A DNA stretch of 8,711 nucleotides from an uncultured bacterium (GCA_903842475.1 CAIMMA010000190.1:1-8711); one strand, 5' to 3'; shown: positions 1 to 6,627, counted from the first letter of the stretch. The notes: generated by a model from the sequence alone, not told the origin. Numbers and translations: made by a program.

Positions 1-2
1 CT

Positions 3-65
3 CGCATTTTCGATAAGTGGTTCAGCTTTCCCAACCTGCTCATGCTGTTGCCCATTCCTGCCATG
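3..65 (+). pseudogene. Possible 3'-truncated fragment of cytochrome bd oxidase subunit II (cydB-like)
   Basis: The third forward frame is open from the window edge. Its first 20 or so residues include a stretch reading KWFSFPNLLMLLPIP. This resembles the R-W-F-S-x-P-N...L-x-P-x-P segment I associate with CydB/CioB, the second subunit of the membrane quinol oxidase that reduces oxygen. In the full protein this segment is followed by over 100 more residues with membrane helices. Here the frame turns hydrophilic (TPRHQKRDT) right after it, and then runs through a terminator hairpin to a stop at 246-248, so the downstream part is unlikely to be coding. I read it as a decayed or rearranged gene end, or an assembly join. 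The match is short and recalled from memory, so a chance resemblance or the end of an unrelated membrane protein remains possible. Confidence 0.3.
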
Positions 66-83
66 ACCCCTCGGCACCAAAAA

Positions 84-124
84 AGAGACACCGTCACCAA
101 AAATTTGCCGGTGTCTCTGCTTTT
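84..124 (+). terminator. Hairpin terminator, probably bidirectional
   Basis: A perfect 10-bp stem pairs AGAGACACCG (84-93) with CGGTGTCTCT (109-118) across a 15-base loop. On the + strand it is followed by GC and only four T. On the - strand the stem is followed by a run of T (bases 79-83 are A on +), so it would work at least as well in reverse. It fits the end of whatever lies upstream and insulates the operon promoter that starts 25 bases later. No - strand gene ending here is visible in the window. Confidence 0.65.
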
Positions 125-145
125 CAAGGCCGCGCCTGAATTGCC

Positions 146-162
146 GCTTGACACCTGCTTGA
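146..162 (+). repeat. GCTTGA direct repeat over the -35 box
   Basis: The hexamer GCTTGA occurs at 146-151 and again at 157-162, with starts 11 bases apart, about one DNA helical turn. The first copy overlaps the -35 box. In-phase half-sites like this can be a regulator binding site, but six-base repeats also arise by chance, so the functional reading is tentative. Confidence 0.3.
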
Positions 163-176
163 TTATTAGGTCTAAT
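148..176 (+). promoter_or_regulatory. Sigma70-type promoter of the kor-hdr operon
   Basis: A consensus -35 box TTGACA (148-153) and a -10 box TCTAAT (171-176, five of six matches to TATAAT) are separated by exactly 17 bases. Transcription would start near 183. It lies between two hairpins and about 107 bases upstream of the first ATG. No comparably good promoter is visible between 226 and 283: TTGACT at 240-245 has no -10 partner at the right distance. It is therefore the best candidate for driving the whole + strand gene set. Confidence 0.65.
165..176. promoter_or_regulatory. Palindrome over the -10 box (candidate operator)
   Basis: ATTAG (165-169) and CTAAT (172-176) form an inverted repeat with a 2-base centre (ATTAGGTCTAAT). 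The right arm is the end of the -10 box. A protein bound here would block RNA polymerase, so this is a plausible repressor site. I do not recognise the regulator: the sequence does not match an FNR site (TTGAT-N4-ATCAA) or another operator I can name. Confidence 0.4.
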
Positions 177-190
177 TGCAGTTTAACAAG

Positions 191-226
191 GCGGAACCAG
201 CAGCATTTCTGTGGTTCCCGCTTTTT
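191..226 (+). terminator. Leader hairpin with T-run (terminator or attenuator)
   Basis: The left arm 191-203 and right arm 209-221 pair through about 12 base pairs: GCGG/CCGC, AACCA/TGGTT and CAG/CTG, with single-base bulges at 200 and 217. The loop is 5 bases (204-208), and five T follow at 222-226. This has the form of an intrinsic terminator. It lies downstream of the promoter at 148-176 and upstream of the first gene, so transcripts would be stopped after about 45 bases unless read-through is controlled. It may be an attenuator, or it may terminate upstream transcription. I see no clear alternative antiterminator fold or leader peptide. Confidence 0.6.
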
Positions 227-282
227 CCATGACGTATCATTGACTTGATCCTAAAACCCCTACCCCATCACAGGTAAACAAT

Positions 283-558
283 ATGGCTTTTTGGCGAGTA
301 CCTCTGGATGCGCAGGAGATACAGGTTATCCGGGGGATGGTCTGCATCATCGACGACCGGTGCAAAGGATGCGGGTACTGCATCGAATTCTGCCCCAAGG
401 ACATCCTCAAGTTCTCCGATAAATTCAACCGCAAAGGCTACCACCCGCCGGTAGTGACCAAGCCCGACGAGTGTGTCAACTGTCATTACTGCGAAATCAT
501 CTGTCCCGAATTCGCTATTTATTCGGTGGAAATACCGCCGGCGGTTGTTCAGAAATAA
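283..558 (+). CDS. korD: 2[4Fe-4S] ferredoxin subunit of 2-oxoacid:ferredoxin oxidoreductase (delta)
   Basis: This 91-residue protein carries two complete bacterial ferredoxin motifs: C27-x2-C30-x2-C33-x3-C37-P and C64-x2-C67-x2-C70-x3-C74-P. It should bind two [4Fe-4S] clusters and pass electrons between the TPP/beta subunit and soluble ferredoxin or, in this setting, the Hdr proteins. The order D-A-B-C matches known four-subunit 2-oxoglutarate oxidoreductases such as oorDABC. The ATG at 283 is preceded by a weak AGGT at 272-275. An in-frame ATG at 337 would give a 73-residue protein starting closer to where most family members begin, but GGGGG lies directly against it, too close for normal ribosome spacing. 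The start is therefore uncertain. The stop TAA is 25 bases before the alpha subunit. Confidence 0.88.
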   Translation: MAFWRVPLDAQEIQVIRGMVCIIDDRCKGCGYCIEFCPKDILKFSDKFNRKGYHPPVVTKPDECVNCHYCEIICPEFAIYSVEIPPAVVQK

Positions 559-583
559 CCCCCCCTGGAACTAAGGCCTTTTT

Positions 584-1729
584 ATGAAACCAACCGTTAT
601 GACCGGCGAACATTTTATAACCGGCGATGAAGCCTGCGCTGAAGGCGCGATTGCGGCAGGCTGCCTCTTTTTTGGTGCCTACCCCATCACACCGGCCACC
701 GAAATCGCCGAGCACATGGCCGAACGACTGCCTGAGGTCGGCGGTACCTTTATTCAAATGGAAGACGAAATTGCCGCCATTGCCTCGATACTCGGCGCAG
801 CCTGGACGGGAGTCAAGGCCATGACCGCCACATCAGGTCCGGGATTCAGCCTGATGATGGAAAATCTCGGTCTGGGGGTCTGCACCGAAACCCCTTGCGT
901 GATTGTCAATGTCCAGCGCACCGGCCCTTCCACCGGCTTGCCCACCCAGACCGGGCAGGGCGACATGATGCAGGCCCGCTGGGGATCGCACGGCGATTAT
1001 GAATTGATCGCCCTGGCCCCGTCTTCGCCGCAGGACTGTTTTTATCAGACCATCCGCGCCTTCAACCTCAGCGAAAAATATCGGGTACCGGTATTGATAA
1101 TGGCCGATGAGATCGTCGGTCACATGAGCGAGAAGGTGATCATCCCCGAGGCGGACAAGATACATCTGGTCGATCGCCCCAAGCCCACCGGCCGCAAGGA
1201 TCGCTTCAAACTCTATGAGCCCGGGCCCAACGGCGTTGCCCCCATGCCCGCCATCGGCGACGGCTACAATATCCACGTCACCGGCCTGACCCACGACGAA
1301 CGCGGCTACCCGGCCATGACCGTCGAGGCGCAGGAGCAGATGATGGGCAGGATCAAAGGCAAGATCCGCAACAACCTCGACGATATCATCGAAACCGAGA
1401 GCTACCGCATGGAGGATGCCGATATCGTCATCGTCAGCTACGGAATTTCGGTGCGCACCGGCCTGACCGCGGTTGATCGGGCCAGGGAGATGGGCTACAA
1501 GGCCGGATTGCTGCGGCTGGTGACGGTCTGGCCCTTCCCGGAGCAGCTGATCCGTGACCTTGCCCAGCGGGTCAAAGGCTTTATCACCGTGGAAATCAAT
1601 CTCGGCCAGATTCACTACGAGGTCGAGCGTTGCACTGGCGGTAAGGCCACGGCCCATCTGGTCGGCAGCGCAGGCGGCAAAGTTATCCACCCGGATAAGG
1701 TTATCGAACGCATTCAGGAGGTATTCTAA
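584..1729 (+). CDS. korA: 2-oxoacid (2-oxoglutarate):ferredoxin oxidoreductase alpha subunit
   Basis: The 381-residue protein is the pyrimidine-domain and transketolase-C-like subunit of the TPP enzyme that interconverts 2-oxoglutarate plus CoA and succinyl-CoA plus CO2, using ferredoxin. Visible signatures are YPITP (33-37), the E-D-E segment at 60-62, the TSGPGFSLM block (83-91), the GPSTGLPTQTGQGD loop (114-127) and, in the C-terminal domain, DIVIVSYG (about 280-287) followed by LRLVTVWPFPE (about 311-321). It lacks the N-terminal gamma domain found in fused Kor alpha chains, consistent with a separate gamma gene downstream. AAGG at 573-576 precedes the ATG at 584; an in-frame ATG at 599 is an alternative start. 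Substrate cannot be fixed from sequence: the family also covers other 2-oxoacids, but the subunit set and motifs favour 2-oxoglutarate. Confidence 0.92.
   Translation: MKPTVMTGEHFITGDEACAEGAIAAGCLFFGAYPITPATEIAEHMAERLPEVGGTFIQMEDEIAAIASILGAAWTGVKAMTATSGPGFSLMMENLGLGVCTETPCVIVNVQRTGPSTGLPTQTGQGDMMQARWGSHGDYELIALAPSSPQDCFYQTIRAFNLSEKYRVPVLIMADEIVGHMSEKVIIPEADKIHLVDRPKPTGRKDRFKLYEPGPNGVAPMPAIGDGYNIHVTGLTHDERGYPAMTVEAQEQMMGRIKGKIRNNLDDIIETESYRMEDADIVIVSYGISVRTGLTAVDRAREMGYKAGLLRLVTVWPFPEQLIRDLAQRVKGFITVEINLGQIHYEVERCTGGKATAHLVGSAGGKVIHPDKVIERIQEVF
1716..1721 (+). promoter_or_regulatory. Ribosome binding site fixing the korB start
   Basis: AGGAGG lies 12 bases upstream of the ATG at 1734, inside the last codons of korA. 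The korB frame is open much further upstream (to 1554), and this site is what selects 1734 as the true start. Confidence 0.75.
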
Positions 1730-1733
1730 CGCC

Positions 1734-2582
1734 ATGACCACCAATCCGAAAAAAGCACCCAAGGCGCCGGAACATCCACTCGACGACCTGATTCGCACCG
1801 ACCGCATTCCCCATATCTGGTGTCCGGGGTGCGGCATCGGCACGGCCTTTTCCTCCTGCCTCAGCGCCATCAAGGCCACCGGCATCCCGTACAACAAGTT
1901 TACCATGGTCTCGGGCATCGGCTGCTCGGCGCGGGGCGCCGGCTATATCAAACTCGATTCCTTTCACACCACCCATGGCCGGGCCATTCCCTTTGCCAGC
2001 GGCATCAAGATGGCCAAGCCGGATCTGAAGGTGATCGTCTTCAGCGGCGATGGTGACCTTTTCGCCATCGGCGGCAACCATTTCATCCATGCGGCCCGGC
2101 GCAACATGGATTTGACCGTGATCTGCGTCAACAATCTGACCTACGGCATGACCGGCGGACAATGTGCGGCCACCACCCCGAACATGGCCAAATCGACCAC
2201 CACCCCGGCCGGCAACCCGGATGCGCCGTTCAATCTTCCGCTGTTGGCTTATGCCGCTGGCGCTTCCTATGTGGCCCGCTGGACCATTCTCCACACCCGG
2301 GATCTGACCACGGCCATCAACGAGGCCATTGTCCGCAAAGGGTTCTCATTCATTGAAGTGCTGTCGCCTTGCCCGATCAATTACGGCCGCCGCAACAAGG
2401 AAAAACCCCTCGACACCCTCAGGCTCTACCAGGACCGGACTATCATCAAAAACGGCGCGGACCCGGCCCGGGCGGATATTGATTTCGAAAAGGGCGTGGT
2501 CATCGGCAAGTTCATCGACATCGACCGTTCCACCTGCGATGACCGCTACACCGAGATGCACCGCCCCTGCAGTGACGATTGA
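1734..2582 (+). CDS. korB: 2-oxoacid (2-oxoglutarate):ferredoxin oxidoreductase beta subunit (TPP-binding)
   Basis: This 282-residue subunit binds thiamine diphosphate and a [4Fe-4S] cluster. The likely cluster ligands are C30 and C33 (WCPGCG), C64 (GIGCSAR) and C213 (SPCPINYG). The TPP/Mg motif runs from GDGD (105-108) through GGNH (113-116) to N133-N134 and YGMTGGQ (137-143). Length is normal for KorB. The start is 4 bases after the korA stop, with AGGAGG upstream. The frame extends 5' inside korA, but that part is a shadow. The C-terminal tail (IDIDRSTCDDRY near the end) is typical of the family. It pairs with the alpha subunit to form the catalytic unit. Confidence 0.93.
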   Translation: MTTNPKKAPKAPEHPLDDLIRTDRIPHIWCPGCGIGTAFSSCLSAIKATGIPYNKFTMVSGIGCSARGAGYIKLDSFHTTHGRAIPFASGIKMAKPDLKVIVFSGDGDLFAIGGNHFIHAARRNMDLTVICVNNLTYGMTGGQCAATTPNMAKSTTTPAGNPDAPFNLPLLAYAAGASYVARWTILHTRDLTTAINEAIVRKGFSFIEVLSPCPINYGRRNKEKPLDTLRLYQDRTIIKNGADPARADIDFEKGVVIGKFIDIDRSTCDDRYTEMHRPCSDD

Positions 2583-2626
2583 ATTGTATGCACTCCCTCT
2601 TAACGTTCCGGTAACGGGTTACTATT
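2583..2626. other. korB-korC spacer with small palindrome
   Basis: The only notable internal gap in the kor set is 44 bases. It contains GTAAC (2611-2615) and GTTAC (2618-2622) around a 2-base centre, just 4 bases before the korC ATG at 2627 and covering the only weak Shine-Dalgarno-like sequence (ACGGG). It could tune translation of the gamma subunit, but a hairpin with a 2-base loop is unlikely to be stable, so this is a weak call. Confidence 0.25.
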
Positions 2627-3229
2627 ATGCCTAAACAAGAGAAAAATCATCAGATCGAGATCATCGTCACCGGGTTCGGCGGGCAGGGCATTATCCTGGC
2701 CGGTCGCATTCTCGGCATGTCGGCATCGATCGGCGATCACAAAGAAAGCACCCTGGTGCAGGCCTACGGGCCCGAATCCCGCGGTGGCGCCTGCAATGCC
2801 CAGGTGATCATTTCGGACCGCCCGATCCACTATCCCTATGTCAACACCCCGCAGATCCTGGTGGCCATGTCCCAGGCCGGCTATGATAAATTCGCCTCGG
2901 CCCTGACCCCGAATTCCGTCCTGCTGGTCGATCAGGACCTGGTGCATCCGGAGAACGCGCCCTGCGACCACTTTGCCATTTCCGCCACCCGCATGGCCGA
3001 GAACCTCGGCAATAAGATGATGGCCAACATCATCATGCTCGGTTTCTGCACGGCCATCACCCATGCCGTTTCCACCGAGGCCGCCCAGGCGACCATCGCC
3101 AAATCGGTGCCCAAAGGGACCGAGGAGCGCAATATCGAGGCATACAACAAAGGGTTCGATTACGGTCTGTCCACCCTCAAAGGCCGGGAAAAACGGGCCG
3201 CTGGCCAGACAGGAGCCATGGCACAATGA
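2627..3229 (+). CDS. korC: 2-oxoacid (2-oxoglutarate):ferredoxin oxidoreductase gamma subunit
   Basis: The 200-residue gamma subunit has the family's opening VTGFGGQGIILAG (14-26) and the SxLVQAYGPESRGGACNAQV block (about 41-59). It ends with the usual NIIMLGF helix region around residues 130-136. In four-subunit enzymes this chain completes the alpha-beta-gamma-delta assembly and contributes to the CoA-binding side. Its ribosome site is weak compared with its neighbours. Its TGA stop (3227-3229) overlaps the next ATG (3226) as ATGA, which implies translational coupling to the large chimeric flavoprotein and supports a shared job. Confidence 0.92.
   Translation: MPKQEKNHQIEIIVTGFGGQGIILAGRILGMSASIGDHKESTLVQAYGPESRGGACNAQVIISDRPIHYPYVNTPQILVAMSQAGYDKFASALTPNSVLLVDQDLVHPENAPCDHFAISATRMAENLGNKMMANIIMLGFCTAITHAVSTEAAQATIAKSVPKGTEERNIEAYNKGFDYGLSTLKGREKRAAGQTGAMAQ
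3211..3215 (+). promoter_or_regulatory. Ribosome binding site for the chimeric flavoprotein
   Basis: AGGAG inside the end of korC sits 10 bases before the ATG at 3226, which overlaps the korC stop. It supports 3226 as the start of the 1133-residue protein. Confidence 0.7.
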
Positions 3230-6200
3230 CACGATTGAAAGAACGGTTGTACCGGGTGATCGTTGCCGGCGCCACCCCGGTGGGAATCGCCGCTACCAAT
3301 AAACTCGGCGAACTGGGCATCCCGGTCACCCTGATTGATGGTGATCCCGATCTTGATTGCAAATTGGCTGGCGACGAGTACCGACTGCCTTCGGGATTGA
3401 GTTTCAACCACGCCCACCGGCCCGGGTTGATCCGGATCATGCGCAACTCGGCCATCCGCACCCTGCTGCCGGCACAGATCACTTCGATCAAGCACACCGC
3501 CCAGGGATTCAGCGTCCGCATCGATCTTGAACAGACCTTCATTGATCCCGACCGCTGCGTCCTGTGCGGCAAATGCGTGGCCGCCTGTCCGGTGGAAACG
3601 CCGGAGACCGGCAAAGCCCTGCGATTCTACGCCCGCACCAGCCTGCCCGGCCGCCCCTATATCGACAAACGCAAACAACCGCTTTGCCAGCAAAGCTGCC
3701 CATTGGGCGTCAATGCCCAAGGCTACATCGCCCTGGCGGCGCAAGGCAAATTTGACGAAGCCCTTGCCCTGATCAGGCGCGACAATGTCCTGCCCGGGAT
3801 CTGCGGCCGGGTCTGCACCCATCCCTGTGAAGACGCCTGTCGGCGCGGCAGTGTCGACGATCCGGTTTCGATCCGGGCCATCAAGCGGTTCCTCGCCGAT
3901 TACGAGGGGGCGGATATCGCGCGTCGGGATGCCGCCGGCGAGGCCATGGCGGCGAAGTCCGAATCGACCCGACCGGAAAAAATCGCGATTATCGGCTCCG
4001 GACCGGCAGGGATTGCAGCAGCTGCCGATCTGGCGAAAAAAGGGTACGGGGTGACGGTCTTTGAGAAAGAACGGGCCGTTGGCGGCCTGCTCCGTTACGG
4101 TATTGGCGAGCACCGGTTGCCACCTGCCATTCTGGACCGGGAGATCGGCCTGATCGAACAGCTGGGCGTCACCTTTGTGACCAACCATGCGGTGGATCTG
4201 GTTACGGATCTCGACCGCTTGAGCGCGGAATACCAAGGGGTGGTCCTGGGCACCGGCACCTGGCACGACCGCCGGATGGGCGTGGCCGGTGAAGATTTGG
4301 ACGGAGTTGAAGGCTGCCTGGCCTTTCTGGCTCGTCGCCACTGGGAAAACCTCACCCATCTGCCCGAACAGGTGGCAGTGATCGGTGACGGCAATGCCGC
4401 CTTTGACCTGGCCCGAACCCTGGTCCGCATGGGCGCCCGGGTGAGTATCGTCTCCTGGTTCGCCGCTAATGCAATTCCGGCCGATCCGGACGAGGTACGC
4501 GAAGCCCTGGAGGAAGGCGTCACCATCATCGATGCCACCCAGGTGATCGCCTTTCGGGACAAAAATGAAAGCAAAAAATTCGGGCAGCTGGAGTGTTTAC
4601 GCACCCGACCCGGCACGCCGGATCAACGCGGGATCGCCTGGCCGGTGATCGCCGATGGACAGCAGCCCTTTTTCCTCAACTTTGACCGGGCCGTGGTCGC
4701 TATTGGTCAGGTCGGCGGTTTCACCGAGGGCAGTTTCGGCGGCCGGCTGTTGGTCAACGAGCGCGGCTTCCTCGAAACCGATGACCGGATGCGCACCTCC
4801 CACCCACGGGTGTACGCGACCGGCGATGCGGTTTCCGGGCCGTCTTCCGTGGTCAAGGCCATGGCCTCGGGACGGGCGGTTGCCCAGACCATCCATGACG
4901 ACCTGAGTGGCATCGAGGCGGAAAACACTATCTCCCGCCCATGGGCCAAGGATTTCCGCTGCATCCCCGAGGATCTGCCTAAACAGCAGCGGACCCCGAT
5001 GCCCGAACGGCCTGCGGACCAGCGAAAAATCGATTTCCAGGAGGTCGCCCTCGGCCTTAACCCGCTGCAGATGACCGCCGAGGCCAACCGCTGCCTGCAG
5101 TGCGGGGTCTGCTCCGAGTGTCTGCAATGCGTGGCCGCCTGCGGCGCACTCAAGGCCATCGATCATTGCCAGGAAAAAGAGGAGATCGTTGAGCAATGCG
5201 GGGTGGTGATCGTTGCCGACCCGGCCATTGCTCCCAACATCAAGGGCGACGACATCATCCGGGCCTACGGGCCTAATACCGCACGCCCAGATGTCAACGA
5301 CATGATTGTCCGCGGTTTTGACGCCGCCGCCCGGGCCATGCTGCTGCTGGGCGGAGCTTCCCGGAAAACCAAAGGGCACGGCCTGGCCTTCTCCATCCCG
5401 GACGCCGGCCTGTCACCTGAAATCCGCATCGGCGTCTTTGTCTGCCGCTGCAACGACAGCTTCGGCTGGCTCGATGCCATGACCGACACCCTGGCCCAAC
5501 TGGCCGACGCCGATCCGAACATTGTCCACATCGAGGCCATGGACTCGGCCTGCGTCAAGGAAGGCTCCTCGGCCATCGTCCGGGCGGTGCGCGAAAAGGC
5601 AATCACCCGTATCGTGCTCGCCTCCTGCGTCTGCTGCCCACTCAACTTTGTCTGCAGTTCCTGCACCGACCAGCGCAGCCGCCTGAAAAGCGCCCTCTTC
5701 CACGGTACCGGTATCAGCCGGTCCATGGTGGAGACCTGCAACCTGCGCGGCGAGATTCTGCGCCTGGTCGTCGACAACCCTGAACTGGCCCTCCAGCGAT
5801 TCAAGGGGTTGCTGCAACGGTCGATCAAACGGACACTCAACCTCCAACCCATGCATGCGGTCGACCGCAATTACAATTTTGCCGCCGCGGTTATCGGTAA
5901 TTCCCAGGCAACCATCAGCAGCGCCTTGACCCTGGCCGATTCAGACCATGAGGTTTTCCGCTTCGGCACCGCCGAGCAGCCGCTGAAAGATCAGCTCGAC
6001 CATGTCAATATCCACAACTTTCCCGAATGGAACGTTAAGGGGATCAGCGGCACCATCGGTGACTTCCAGATTCTGATCGAATCCGATAATCGCCAGCAGG
6101 TCCTCCGGGCCGGCACGGTTATCCTCGGAGAAAAGGCCCGTCGGCGAATCGCCTATACCCATCAGGAAGGGCTGCCGAGCTGCACCGTCGAATCCCTGGT

Positions 6201-6627
6201 GCAGCAACGGGGTGTTTCCGGCATCCCGTTTGCCTATCCCTGCGCCACGTCGGTACCTGGTCTCTTTCTTGCCGAACCTCCGGCCATCAATGTCTCCAAG
6301 CTCAAAAAAGGGACGGCGGCAGCGATGATGGTCGCCGCCGCCATGCCGCGCGGGCCTCGACAATCCAAGGGCTTCACCGCGGCCATCGACGAAAAACTCT
6401 GCCGCGGTTGCGGCCGTTGCGCCAATGTCTGCCTGTATCAGGCCGTGACCCTGCAGCCCAACGGGGTCCATGGCTGGCACGCCCATATCGACGAAGGCCT
6501 GTGCAAAGGCTGCGGCAACTGTATCTCGGTCTGCCCGACCAGCGCCGCCGACAGCCCTTTCCGCAGCCGGGTCTATCTCGAGCAGGCGCTCGAGGAACTC
6601 CTCACCAGAGAAACTATCCATGAATAA
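3226..6627 (+). CDS. HdrA-GltD-HdrA chimeric iron-sulfur flavoprotein oxidoreductase
   Basis: This is a 1133-residue soluble multi-domain electron-transfer protein. In order: an HdrA-like Rossmann region with eroded FAD motif GATPVG (15-20); one ferredoxin motif C111/C114/C117/C121-P; a DPYD/GltD-type cluster domain (C154, C158, C193, C197, C201, C205); a GltD/NfnB-like module with FAD motif GSGPAG (257-262), GGLLRYGI (about 287-294), second nucleotide motif GDGNAA (387-392) and closing GDA (533-535); a seven-cysteine stretch (C623, C626, C629, C632, C635, C639, C648); an HdrA N-terminal-type cluster region (C740, C742, C776, C801-C813, C838); a second eroded HdrA FAD region (GNSQAT, 891-896); and a C-terminal 2[4Fe-4S] ferredoxin (C1059/1062/1065/1069 and C1093/1096/1099/1103-P). 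It probably moves electrons between a pyridine nucleotide and the Kor and Hdr partners, perhaps by flavin bifurcation. The domain calls are firm; the reaction is inference. Confidence 0.85.
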   Translation: MTRLKERLYRVIVAGATPVGIAATNKLGELGIPVTLIDGDPDLDCKLAGDEYRLPSGLSFNHAHRPGLIRIMRNSAIRTLLPAQITSIKHTAQGFSVRIDLEQTFIDPDRCVLCGKCVAACPVETPETGKALRFYARTSLPGRPYIDKRKQPLCQQSCPLGVNAQGYIALAAQGKFDEALALIRRDNVLPGICGRVCTHPCEDACRRGSVDDPVSIRAIKRFLADYEGADIARRDAAGEAMAAKSESTRPEKIAIIGSGPAGIAAAADLAKKGYGVTVFEKERAVGGLLRYGIGEHRLPPAILDREIGLIEQLGVTFVTNHAVDLVTDLDRLSAEYQGVVLGTGTWHDRRMGVAGEDLDGVEGCLAFLARRHWENLTHLPEQVAVIGDGNAAFDLARTLVRMGARVSIVSWFAANAIPADPDEVREALEEGVTIIDATQVIAFRDKNESKKFGQLECLRTRPGTPDQRGIAWPVIADGQQPFFLNFDRAVVAIGQVGGFTEGSFGGRLLVNERGFLETDDRMRTSHPRVYATGDAVSGPSSVVKAMASGRAVAQTIHDDLSGIEAENTISRPWAKDFRCIPEDLPKQQRTPMPERPADQRKIDFQEVALGLNPLQMTAEANRCLQCGVCSECLQCVAACGALKAIDHCQEKEEIVEQCGVVIVADPAIAPNIKGDDIIRAYGPNTARPDVNDMIVRGFDAAARAMLLLGGASRKTKGHGLAFSIPDAGLSPEIRIGVFVCRCNDSFGWLDAMTDTLAQLADADPNIVHIEAMDSACVKEGSSAIVRAVREKAITRIVLASCVCCPLNFVCSSCTDQRSRLKSALFHGTGISRSMVETCNLRGEILRLVVDNPELALQRFKGLLQRSIKRTLNLQPMHAVDRNYNFAAAVIGNSQATISSALTLADSDHEVFRFGTAEQPLKDQLDHVNIHNFPEWNVKGISGTIGDFQILIESDNRQQVLRAGTVILGEKARRRIAYTHQEGLPSCTVESLVQQRGVSGIPFAYPCATSVPGLFLAEPPAINVSKLKKGTAAAMMVAAAMPRGPRQSKGFTAAIDEKLCRGCGRCANVCLYQAVTLQPNGVHGWHAHIDEGLCKGCGNCISVCPTSAADSPFRSRVYLEQALEELLTRETIHE

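Noticed and set aside
240..270. Second promoter candidate with TTGACT at 240-245
   Set aside because: No acceptable -10 box lies 16-18 bases downstream; the sequence there is C-rich.
1554..1733. In-frame 5' extension of korB by 60 codons
   Set aside because: It overlaps the end of korA out of frame and reads as low-quality sequence. The family start and AGGAGG fit the ATG at 1734.
833..1918. 361-codon open frame on the - strand across korA and korB
   Set aside because: It lies opposite two well-supported + strand genes with strong family motifs. Its translation shows no recognisable domain and is the usual low-stop shadow of GC-rich coding DNA.
2580..2582. TGA ending korB considered as a selenocysteine codon, since the frame stays open a further 16 codons
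   Set aside because: KorB already ends at normal length, no cysteine position is expected there, and no selenocysteine hairpin is evident after it.
3160..4359. 399-codon open frame on the - strand across korC and the chimera
   Set aside because: It is antisense to the GltD-type module with intact motifs. The translation is rich in G, A, D and Q with no domain pattern, so it is a shadow.
6470..6619. In-frame 5' extension of the MvhD-HdrC-HdrB gene by 50 codons
   Set aside because: It overlaps the C-terminal ferredoxin motifs of the chimera in another frame. The MvhD homology starts just after the ATG at 6620.
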